Shown here one piece after another: positions 40,491 through 47,870 of a DNA stretch of 64,000 bases (position 1 is its first letter; each line of letters opens with the position of its first letter). The DNA comes from Spongiactinospora rosea (lineage in GTDB: Bacteria; Actinomycetota; Actinomycetes; Streptosporangiales; Streptosporangiaceae), in NCBI RefSeq assembly GCF_003315795.1, contig NZ_QMEY01000004.1, positions 372,001 through 436,000 of the forward strand, given 5' to 3'. The position numbers were made by a program, and so were the translations under genes. The notes below the pieces were generated by a model, which saw only the letters and a program-made list of their open reading frames with translations, did no database searches and was not told where the DNA came from.

Positions 40491-40832
40491 GTGACCGGCC
40501 GTATCCGTGTGCTGCTGTGGTACCGCGTGCCGCCGGAGGCCGAGGCCACGCTGACCTCCGGCTACCACGCCATCGCCGAGGCCATCGCGGGCACGCCCGG
40601 GCTGCTCTCGACCGAGCTGTGGAGCTATCCGGGCGACCCGGGGGCGTTCGCGGTGACCAGCGAGTGGGCGAGCCGCGAGGAGTTCGAGCGGTGGGAGCGC
40701 AGCCCCGGCCACCGGCCCGCGACCGCGCCGCTGCGCCCCTACTACGATCCCGAGCGCTCGGTCGAGGTGATCGAGATCGCCTCGGCGTCGGCGGGCGGAC
40801 CGGCGGCCAGGGCCCGCACTACTGCCGGGTGA
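40491..40832 (+). CDS. Second ABM-domain protein
   Basis: The protein has 113 residues from GTG 40491, with AGGAGG 7 nt upstream; a TTG one codon earlier is unlikely. Sequence IRVLLWYRVPPEAEATLTSGYHAIAEAIAGTPGLLSTEL and FAVTSEWASREEFERWERSPGH fits the ABM/dimeric alpha-beta barrel family. It shares the fold but little sequence with the ABM protein at 39159-39506. It is likely co-transcribed with the ketoreductase (34-bp gap) and probably modifies the same polyketide. Its last 14 nt overlap the convergent solute-binding protein gene. Confidence 0.72.
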   Translation: MTGRIRVLLWYRVPPEAEATLTSGYHAIAEAIAGTPGLLSTELWSYPGDPGAFAVTSEWASREEFERWERSPGHRPATAPLRPYYDPERSVEVIEIASASAGGPAARARTTAG

Positions 40833-42558
40833 AGCCGATGTCGGCGTACCGCAGGTCGTGGAAGCCGCGCGCGCCCGCGTTGGCCAGGCCCGAGCGCACC
40901 GCGACGTTCTGGGGGCGCTGGTAGAGCGGCAGGACGTTCACCTGCCGCCAGATGAGCGCGTCGGCCCGGTTGGTGAGCGTGCGGGCCTCGGCGGGGTCGA
41001 GCTCCCGGCTCGCCTTGCGCATGGCCGCGTCGATCCCGGCACCGCCGATGCGGCCTAGGTTGGCGTTCCAGTGCTTACGCCCGCCGGGGGCGCGCACGCC
41101 GTCGGCGTACAGCCCCTGTGAGCTGGACAGCGGGTACGGCGTGCCGATGTAGGAGAAGGGCGCGATGTCGTAGTCGCCGGGGATCACGTACTTCGCGAAG
41201 AAGTCGTCGCCGGGGACCTCGCGCAGCGTGAGTTCGATGCCGATCTCCTTGAGCATGGCCTGCGCCAGCTCGCCCTCCGACCGGCCGAGCTGAAGGCCCT
41301 GCGGGATCAGGAAGGTCAGCCGGAGCGGCCTGCCGTTCTTCTGCCTGACGGTGGGCGCGGTCAGCGCCGGGCCGCCCGCCTGGGCGGGCAGCCGCCAGCC
41401 CGCCTGGTCCAGCACCCGCCGCGCCGCGGCCGGGTCGTGCCGGCCGATCTCGGCCGCGTTGGCGCGGTAGCCCCGCTGGCTGGGCATGAAGAAGTGGTTG
41501 TCCAGCGGCTCGCCCGGCCAGTCCAGACCGGCCAGGTCGGAGCGGGCGATGGCCGCGCGGTCGATGCCCATCGCGACGGCCCTGCGCACGGCCGGGTCGG
41601 ACAGGATCGGGCTCTCGCCATTGAAGGTGAAGTGCCGGAAGTCGGGCCCCGCGGCCTGGCGGACCCGCGCGTCCGGGACGTTCTTGGCCTTGCTGTAGGC
41701 GGGGGCGGACGCGCCGACGTCGGCGATGTCCAGCTCGCCCGCGGCGAACGCGCCGGGCAGCGCGCCGGCCGGCATGGCGCGGAAGACGATCCGGTCGAGC
41801 TTGGCGGGCCGGCCCCACCAGGCCGGGTCGCGGACGATGGTCACCGTCCGGGCCGCCGGGTCGAACGCGCCGAACTTGAAAGGTCCCGCGGTCACCGGCA
41901 GCGCGTTCAGCCAGGACCGGTCGAACGCCTGGCGGTCGGCGTTGGTGCCCTTGGGGTAGAGCGGCGTGAACAGCGAGCGCCAGTCGGCGAACGGCCGGGT
42001 GAAGGTGATCACCACCTGGTGGTCGTCGCGTCCCTTGGCCACGCTCTTGATGTCCCGGTAGCCGGTGGTGGACGCGACTCTGCGGCCGTCGCCCCTGCCG
42101 TCCAGCGCCTTCCACTGGGCCTCGAAGTCGGCCCAGGTGATCGGGGTGCCGTCGGACCAGCGCGCCTTCGGGTTGAGGGTCAGGGTCACCACCTGCCGCG
42201 GCCGGGTGGAGGTGAGCGCGGCCTCGGTCACGTAGTCGGGGTCGGGGGTGACCACGGCCCGCTCGTCGGAGCGGAACGGCGCCGGCATCAGCGCGTCGGT
42301 GACCAGCTCGACCTCGGGCAGGTTGCCGTCCACGTGGTTGCGGTTCCACTGGAGCGGGAAGTCGTCGATCCCCCAGCGCAGTACGCCGCCGTCGGCGACC
42401 CGCTCCCGCGGGACCGGGTTGATGTCGGACGGCCTGGCCACCGTGGGCACGGCCTGCTCCGTCCGCTCCCCACCGGAGCCACAGCCCGAGGTACCGGCCA
42501 GCGCGCCGACGGCGAGCACGACGGCACCTCCCGACCGCAAGTGCCGGATCTTTCCCAC
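40819..42558 (-). CDS. Solute-binding lipoprotein, family 5 (peptide/oligosaccharide ABC transport)
   Basis: The protein has 579 residues from GTG 42558 (GGAGG 5 nt upstream); a GTG six codons earlier is weaker. The lipoprotein signal is VVLAVGALAGTSGC with Cys26 (a non-ideal lipobox). The mature part is a large family-5 binding protein (LNPKARWSDGTPITWADFEAQWKAL, GPFKFGAFDPAARTVTIVRDPAWW, DPAVRRAVAMGIDRAAIA, LPLYQRPQNVAV). Such proteins bind peptides or other solutes outside the membrane for a Dpp/Opp-type importer. No permease or ATPase gene is adjacent, so it is an orphan. A role for the PKS cluster is doubtful. Confidence 0.85.
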   Translation of the reverse strand: MGKIRHLRSGGAVVLAVGALAGTSGCGSGGERTEQAVPTVARPSDINPVPRERVADGGVLRWGIDDFPLQWNRNHVDGNLPEVELVTDALMPAPFRSDERAVVTPDPDYVTEAALTSTRPRQVVTLTLNPKARWSDGTPITWADFEAQWKALDGRGDGRRVASTTGYRDIKSVAKGRDDHQVVITFTRPFADWRSLFTPLYPKGTNADRQAFDRSWLNALPVTAGPFKFGAFDPAARTVTIVRDPAWWGRPAKLDRIVFRAMPAGALPGAFAAGELDIADVGASAPAYSKAKNVPDARVRQAAGPDFRHFTFNGESPILSDPAVRRAVAMGIDRAAIARSDLAGLDWPGEPLDNHFFMPSQRGYRANAAEIGRHDPAAARRVLDQAGWRLPAQAGGPALTAPTVRQKNGRPLRLTFLIPQGLQLGRSEGELAQAMLKEIGIELTLREVPGDDFFAKYVIPGDYDIAPFSYIGTPYPLSSSQGLYADGVRAPGGRKHWNANLGRIGGAGIDAAMRKASRELDPAEARTLTNRADALIWRQVNVLPLYQRPQNVAVRSGLANAGARGFHDLRYADIGFTRQ

Positions 42559-42686
42559 AATCCCCTCCCAAGTCACGCGCGCATGACCCGCCCGGCGGAA
42601 ACCACCGTTCGCCCCCGATCACCGCTGCGCTACAGAGTGTAATCACAACAGCCCGCACAGCGATCGTTTCCGCCGCGCCCCCGCGC

Positions 42687-42749
42687 GGCCATCGATCGGA
42701 CATCACCCCTGGTGACGATGGCCAGGTCGGCACAGGCGGCCATCACAGA
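42687..42749 (-). pseudogene. Decayed AAA+ C-terminal copy D
   Basis: The frame reads SVMAACADLAIVTRGDVRSMA, matching TATAADLTTITSDDVRAAV of the intact gene end. Only the final-strand segment survives. It probably belongs with copy C, separated by an insertion. Confidence 0.5.
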
Positions 42750-42827
42750 TGGCGTCGTGCGGAGTGATGGGACCTTCCCGCGGCCGAAGTGGCCGACCTG
42801 CGCGACACCCGATTCGAACGTTCCCGT

Positions 42828-42920
42828 TCACCCCACCCGACGGAACGCCATCACACCGCGCCGCATCGCAGCCCGCCCGGACAACGACCGACTCAACCGG
42901 CCAGCACCCAGATCGTCGAC
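42828..42920 (-). pseudogene. Decayed AAA+ C-terminal copy C
   Basis: The frame reads VDDLGAGRLSRSLSGRAAMR followed by RGVMAFRRVG and a stop. It matches IDNLGNGRFARSLFERAAMR of the intact gene almost residue for residue, including the RAAMRR block. Confidence 0.7.
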
Positions 42921-42943
42921 CAAGCCCGGCACAGGCCGCGCGG

Positions 42944-43079
42944 TCAACGATCGGCCGGCTCACCACCGCGGCTTGTGGTCAGATCGGCCGCACCCACGGG
43001 ATCACCGTGAGCGGCCGAACCGACATCGCGGCCCGGCTCGGACAGACGATCAGGCGAACGCGCCGTCGCCCAGGTCGTC
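42944..43079 (-). pseudogene. Decayed AAA+ C-terminal copy B
   Basis: It begins DDLGDGAFA then a stop; after a frame change it continues RDVGSAAHGDPVGAADLTTS and ends GEPADR plus TGA. The parent reads DNLGNGRFA...RDVRLAARGDTATAADLTTI...DELADR plus TGA, so this copy retains even the stop codon position. Confidence 0.7.
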
Positions 43080-43239
43080 ATCCAGATCCCAGCGATCGGA
43101 CGTCATCGCCGGTGATGACGGCCAGGTCGGCCGCACTCGCGAGGAACCGGACGCCACGGCCCGCCCGAAACGACGACCGGGCCGGCCCCATCGCCTCGGC
43201 CGCGAGCGGCGAACCGGGCATCGCGGCCCGCTCCGGCAA
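43078..43239 (-). pseudogene. Decayed AAA+ C-terminal copy A (one or two partial units)
   Basis: It reads LPERAAMPGSPLAAEAM and then, ~15 codons on, ARSSFRAGRGVRFLASAADL and AVITGDDVRSLGSG plus stop. Both parts match the parent end (LFERAAMRRDVRLAARG and AADLTTITSDDVRAAV). The double match suggests two units or an internal duplication. Confidence 0.65.
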
Positions 43240-43277
43240 CGGCCAAGGCGGCCGGTCACCGCCCAGGCGTCGCGTGG

Positions 43278-45626
43278 TCAGCGGTCGGCGAGTTCGTCCA
43301 CTGCGGCGCGGACGTCGTCGCTGGTGATGGTGGTGAGGTCGGCGGCGGTGGCGGTGTCGCCGCGGGCGGCGAGGCGGACGTCGCGGCGCATGGCGGCGCG
43401 CTCGAACAGCGAGCGGGCGAAGCGGCCGTTGCCGAGGTTGTCGATCAGGCCCTCGCCGCAGACCCAGGCGAAGACCTCGGCCAGGTCGCGCCCGGCCGCC
43501 TCGTCGAAGCGGTCGCCCGCCTGTTCGGCCAGCAGGCCCGCGATCTCGGCCAGCTCGTCGGGCGCGTAGGAGGGGAAGCCGACGCGCTGGTTGAACCGGC
43601 TGGCCAGGCCGGGGTTGGTGGACAGGAAGGCGTCCATCTCCCTGGCGTAGCCGGCCAGCACGATCACCAGCCGGTCGCGGTCGTCCTCGGCCCGCTTGAG
43701 CAGGGTCTGCACGGCCTCCGCGCCGAAGGCGTCGCCGCCCGCGTAGCCGGTGTTGATCAGGCTGTACGCCTCGTCGATGAACAGCACCCCGCCGATCGCC
43801 CGGTCGACCAGCTCGTTGGTCTTGATCGCGGTCGCCCCGAGGTGCTGGCCCACCAGGTCGGCGCGCTGTGCCTCCACGACGTCGGGCCGGGCCAGCAGGC
43901 CGAGCGCGGCGAAGATGCGGCCCAGGATGCGGGCGACCGTGGTCTTGCCGGTGCCCGGCGGGCCGGTGAAGACGAAGTGCCGCATCTGCGGCGGGGTGGG
44001 CAGGCCCTGTTCCTGGCGCATCCGCGCCACTCGGAGCTGCGCGGTGATGGCGTGTACCTGCCGTTTGACCGGGTCGAGCCCGGCCATCCGGTCGAGGTCG
44101 GCCAGCGCCTCCTCCAGGGTGGGGATCGCCGCGAACCCGCGGAACCTCGCGGTCAGCTCGTCGAACGCCTTGGTCACGTCGGGGGTCGCGGTGACCACCA
44201 GGTCGTCGGCGCTCGGCGCGCCGCCCGCGCCCACCACCCGCACGTCGCGCGCCTGGGCGGCGGCCTCCACCAGACTGCGGGCGAACCTGGCGTTGCCCAG
44301 GTCGTCCACCAGCCCGCGGCGCTCGACGTCGGACAGCAGCCCGGCGAGCACCGGACGCGCGTCGGCGGCGAGCCTGTCGCCCCGGGCGCGCTGCAGCTCC
44401 TCGGTGATGCCCAGCAGCTCCTCGGCGCTGTAGCTGGGGAACTTGACCCTGGTGGCGAACCTGGAGGACAGCCCGGGGTTGGACGACAGGAAGGAGGTCA
44501 TCTCCTTCTCGTAGCCGGCCAGGATGATGATCAGCCGGTCGCGGTCGTCCTCGGCCCGCTTGAGCAGGGTCTGGACGGCCTCCGAACCGAATCTGTCGGC
44601 CTGCCCGTCGCCGGTGTTCATCAGGCTGTACGCCTCGTCGATGAACAGCACCCCGCCGAGCGCCCGGTCGATCAGCTCGTTGGTCTTGATCGCGGTCGCC
44701 CCGAGGTATTCGCCCACCAGGTCGGCCCGCTGCGCCTCCACCACGTAAGGCGTCTCCAGCAGCCCGAACGCGTAGAAGATCTTGGCGAGGGTGCGGGCCA
44801 CGCTGGTCTTGCCGGTGCCCGGCGGGCCCGCGAAGACGAAGTGGCGCATCGGCCGCTCGGTGGTGTAGCCCGCCTCGGCGCGCAGCCTGGACGCCTCGAT
44901 GGACGCGGCGATCGAGCGCACCTGCTCCTTGACCGGCAGCAGTCCGATCATGCGCTCCAGCTCGCCCAGCGCGTCTTCCACCGAGATCGGCGGCGGCGCG
45001 GCGGCCTCGGCGGAGGCAGCGCCCTGCTGCGGGGCGCCGTCGCGGGCGCGGGCCTGGACCGGCTTGGCCTCGCCCGCGGTGAGCGCGGCGCGGACCCTGC
45101 GGGCGGCGGCGAACCGGTAGGCGAGCACCACGGCGGCCCCGGCCCAGGCCCCCCACAGCGCGACGATCGGGGAGGCCAGGAACAGGGCCCCGGCCAGCAG
45201 GCCCGCCACCACCAGCGCGGCCAGCGCGGTGGCCCACGGGGGGACCCAGCGGATCAGGTGGGCGACGCCCGCGACGACGCCGCCGAGCAGCATCATCAGC
45301 ATGGGGGCGAAGGACTGGCTGCCGAACATGCTCTGGAAGACCGGCAGCAGCATCGCCCATCCGGCCACGACCAGGGCCGTGGCCGCCGCCCGGGGGAAGC
45401 GCAGGGTGAGCGCGAGGAAGCCGAGCACGATGAGGGTCAGCAGGAGGGCCTTGTCGAGCTGCCAGCCGAGCGCGATGGCGACCCCGACGGAGGCGATCGC
45501 CACGACGACGTAACCCGCCCGCCGGACGCCCGGTGATATCTGGAAATAGCGAACTCGGATCTGCTCGAACAGACCCCTGGCCGCTGCACGCCCCGTCGGC
45601 CGGGCCCTGCCGGAATCCCGCATCAC
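43278..45626 (-). CDS. Membrane-anchored double CbxX/CfqX-type AAA+ ATPase
   Basis: The protein has 782 residues. The N-terminal ~180 residues contain four or so hydrophobic segments (VVVAIASVGVAIALG, ALLLTLIVLGFLAL, MLMMLLGGVVAGVAHLI, ALAALVVAGLLAGALFLA). Two AAA+ modules follow with Walker A Lys273 and Lys561 (GPPGTGKT), Walker B VLFIDEAYS in both, and arginine-finger/lid regions. The modules are of the CbxX/CfqX (SpoVK, CbbX, EccA) class, which remodel protein complexes. Each lid ends with the same signature (DLGNARFARSLVEAA / NLGNGRFARSLFERAA). Partners are unknown. It could be involved in sporulation or secretion, as for SpoVK and EccA relatives, but this is inference. Confidence 0.87.
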   Translation of the reverse strand: MMRDSGRARPTGRAAARGLFEQIRVRYFQISPGVRRAGYVVVAIASVGVAIALGWQLDKALLLTLIVLGFLALTLRFPRAAATALVVAGWAMLLPVFQSMFGSQSFAPMLMMLLGGVVAGVAHLIRWVPPWATALAALVVAGLLAGALFLASPIVALWGAWAGAAVVLAYRFAAARRVRAALTAGEAKPVQARARDGAPQQGAASAEAAAPPPISVEDALGELERMIGLLPVKEQVRSIAASIEASRLRAEAGYTTERPMRHFVFAGPPGTGKTSVARTLAKIFYAFGLLETPYVVEAQRADLVGEYLGATAIKTNELIDRALGGVLFIDEAYSLMNTGDGQADRFGSEAVQTLLKRAEDDRDRLIIILAGYEKEMTSFLSSNPGLSSRFATRVKFPSYSAEELLGITEELQRARGDRLAADARPVLAGLLSDVERRGLVDDLGNARFARSLVEAAAQARDVRVVGAGGAPSADDLVVTATPDVTKAFDELTARFRGFAAIPTLEEALADLDRMAGLDPVKRQVHAITAQLRVARMRQEQGLPTPPQMRHFVFTGPPGTGKTTVARILGRIFAALGLLARPDVVEAQRADLVGQHLGATAIKTNELVDRAIGGVLFIDEAYSLINTGYAGGDAFGAEAVQTLLKRAEDDRDRLVIVLAGYAREMDAFLSTNPGLASRFNQRVGFPSYAPDELAEIAGLLAEQAGDRFDEAAGRDLAEVFAWVCGEGLIDNLGNGRFARSLFERAAMRRDVRLAARGDTATAADLTTITSDDVRAAVDELADR

Positions 45627-45804
45627 GCCTCCCCGGTCCGCCCCCGGTTATACCGCACGGGAGCGACATTTGGGCGCCTGCGTCGCCCGGCGTTTCGCCG
45701 TGGCGGGCCGCGTGCTACAGAGCCGGCCGGACGCCGGTGCCCGGCCCGGCCCGTCGTCTCACGGGCTCGCCTGGTGAATCGCTCGGAGGAATGCCTGGTG
45801 CCGG

Positions 45805-47643
45805 TCAGGCGCGGCCCGGCCGGTCACCATGGTGCCTTCCCTGATGGCGGCCCGGGTATTCGCCGATGACGACTTCCTTCGGCGTCACCCGCAGCACCTC
45901 GGCCTCGGGGTCACCGAGGGCTATCCCGCGCACCTCCGCCCAGAACCGGCGTTCCATCGGATCGGTCACGAAGACCGCCACCTTGGGGTCGCGCTCGGCG
46001 GCCTGCCAGGCCTCGTCGGCGGCGATCAGCCGGAGTTCGCCCGCGGGGCCGACCGAGGCCACGGCCCCGACGGCCAGGGCGCGGGGGCCGCTCGCGTCGG
46101 TGTAGGCGAGGACCACGCCGCGGGAGGAGGTGAACGCCCGTCGTACCTCCTGGCTCAGGCCCACGCCGGGACGGACGTCGGCGGGGGGCCACGTCCCGCA
46201 GCCCTCGCACATGACCAGGGAGGGCCGCCACGGACCCGGGGAGCCGCGCCACCAGGCCCGTACCGCGCGTAGCGCGAACACCAGCGCCATGGCGAGCAGC
46301 GCGGCCAGGCCGGTTCGCCAGCCCCACACCGCGACCGGTACGGGCAGGACCGCGGCCGACAGCCCCAGGCAGGCCACGAGGAGCAGGGCCAGGGCCACAC
46401 CGAGGGAGGGGTCGGCGGCGAGGACGGTCCGCGTACGGCCGGATAGTCCGGCGGACCGCCTGATCCGCGCCAGCGCGAGCGGCACGAGCAGCGCGCCGAG
46501 CCCGGCGTACGGCCGTCCGGCGCCCGCCGCCACCCCCGCCAGCACCAGCGTGACCGACCAGGCGCGGACCGCCAGGATCCAGATCGCCACGGCGGCGTCG
46601 CGCCTGGCGGTGCGCTCGGGCAGCGCGGCGGCGAACTCCGCGAGCGCGCGTACGGGCCTGCCCCGCCACCCTTCGGCCAGTACGCGGACCACCGCCAGGG
46701 CGGGCGCGTTGCCGAGCACCAGCCCGGCCGACCCCGCCCACACCACGCCGGGGGTCTCGGCGGGCAGTGCGGCGACGGCGACCGCGTACGCGAGCACCAC
46801 CAGCGGCGTCACGCCCACCGCCACGCCGAACCACAGGTCGCGCCCGAGCATCCCCGGCACGTATCTCCAGGTCCGTATCCTGCGGGCCTGCCGCAGGGTG
46901 AGCGCCGCGACGATCACGAGCACCAGCAGCCCGCCGGCTCGGGCCTCGGCGCGCAGGCCGGTCGGCGCGGCGACCGCCATCGCCGCCGCCAGGGCCAGGG
47001 CGAGCAGCGCGCGTACCTGCCTGGACCACACCTCCAGCGCCCGCCGTGCCCGGCCGGTCTCCCGGGGATCGACCGGCCAGTCGTCGTCGTGGTGGCCGCG
47101 CGGGCGTTCCCAGCGCAGCAGGGTCAGCCCGAGGTTGATCCGCGCCGCCGGATGCCCGGGGGCCTCGCGCAGCGCCGCCCGGTACGCGGCGGCCGCCCGC
47201 CCGTGCTCGCCCCTGAGCAGGGCCAGGTCCCCGGTGAGTACGCGGACGTCGGGCTCCTCGGGGGCGAACCAGAGCGCCTTGGCCGCCTCGTCCCACGCCT
47301 CGCGCCTGCGTCCGGGGATCCGGCGCAGGGCCGACGCCGAACGCAGCCGGGCGGGCCACGACCCCGGCGCCAGCAGCACGGCCCGCTCGGCCGACTCCAC
47401 CGCCTCCTGGTCATGTCCGAGGCGTTCCAGCGCCAGGCTCTCGATGCGATGCGCCCATTCCAGCCGCTGGTCGCGGGCCAGCGCCTGCCGGGCCGCCTCC
47501 AGCGCGGAGTCCGGCTCCCCCGCGTTCAGCCGCGCGACCGCTGAAACACACCACTCGCGCGGATTGTCGGGATTGCGGGGGACCCATGCGGCGACAGGCC
47601 CCGGTCGGGGCGGCCGGGCCGTCTGCTCGCGGTCCCTGTCCAC
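45805..47643 (-). CDS. TPR - multi-membrane - split-barrel fusion protein
   Basis: The protein has 612 residues. Residues ~30-190 are TPR repeats (CVSAVARLNAGEPDSALEAARQALARD, HDQEAVESAERAVLLAPGSWPARL, GRAAAAYRAALREAPGHPAARINLGL). Residues ~215-475 hold about eight hydrophobic segments (ALLALALAAAMAVAA, GLLVLVIVAALTL, VTPLVVLAYAVAVAAL). Residues ~490-600 resemble a pyridoxamine-phosphate-oxidase-like split barrel (VVLAYTDASGPRALAVGAVASVG, DPKVAVFVTDPMERRFWAEV). The combination is unusual; each part was recognised separately and the split-barrel assignment is the least sure. It lies upstream of the AAA+ gene on the same strand (178-bp gap). Function unknown. Confidence 0.65.
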   Translation of the reverse strand: MDRDREQTARPPRPGPVAAWVPRNPDNPREWCVSAVARLNAGEPDSALEAARQALARDQRLEWAHRIESLALERLGHDQEAVESAERAVLLAPGSWPARLRSASALRRIPGRRREAWDEAAKALWFAPEEPDVRVLTGDLALLRGEHGRAAAAYRAALREAPGHPAARINLGLTLLRWERPRGHHDDDWPVDPRETGRARRALEVWSRQVRALLALALAAAMAVAAPTGLRAEARAGGLLVLVIVAALTLRQARRIRTWRYVPGMLGRDLWFGVAVGVTPLVVLAYAVAVAALPAETPGVVWAGSAGLVLGNAPALAVVRVLAEGWRGRPVRALAEFAAALPERTARRDAAVAIWILAVRAWSVTLVLAGVAAGAGRPYAGLGALLVPLALARIRRSAGLSGRTRTVLAADPSLGVALALLLVACLGLSAAVLPVPVAVWGWRTGLAALLAMALVFALRAVRAWWRGSPGPWRPSLVMCEGCGTWPPADVRPGVGLSQEVRRAFTSSRGVVLAYTDASGPRALAVGAVASVGPAGELRLIAADEAWQAAERDPKVAVFVTDPMERRFWAEVRGIALGDPEAEVLRVTPKEVVIGEYPGRHQGRHHGDRPGRA

Positions 47644-47698
47644 GATCGCAATGGTCCGTGTGAGATCACCGTTTGCCTAGGTCCCCGACACATGGCTG

Positions 47699-47716
47699 TA
47701 TCTCTCTAGAGAGGTA
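47699..47716. promoter_or_regulatory. Palindrome in the divergent TPR/MFS intergenic region
   Basis: The core CTCTCTAGAGAG (47702-47713) is perfect and extends to TATCTCTCTAGAGAGGTA with one mismatched pair. It lies ~56 bp from the TPR gene start and ~155 bp from the MFS gene start, so it could control either one. MFS exporters are often controlled by TetR- or MarR-type repressors; none is adjacent. Confidence 0.4.
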
Positions 47717-47870
47717 GTCGCTTCTAGATCACACCTTGTCCGCATCTGTGGGGATTGGCGTATCCGATCCGCATACCACATGACACATCCTTCGATGCCC
47801 GCCCCCGGGCGGGGTGCGATGGCCTAAGCTGCCACGCATGTTCGTGCGGGCCGGGTCCCCCTGAGCGGCC

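Larger units (their letters stand above)
42559..43277. other. 719-bp region downstream of the AAA+ gene, filled with decayed gene 3' ends
   Basis: There is no intact gene. Read on the minus strand, most of the interval 42687-43239 aligns in segments with the last ~55 codons of the AAA+ ATPase gene that ends at 43278. The copies are listed separately. The leftmost ~120 bp (42559-42680) upstream of the solute-binding protein should hold its promoter; I cannot pick boxes. Confidence 0.6.

Noticed and set aside
42559..43277. Small ORFs or ncRNA between the solute-binding protein and AAA+ genes
   Set aside because: The + strand open frames are antisense to the decayed AAA+ tail copies and need no further explanation.
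43078..45669. 863-codon minus-strand frame overlapping the AAA+ gene
   Set aside because: It is a shadow of the AAA+ gene in another frame (RR/GG/PP-rich) that only by chance connects to decayed copy A.
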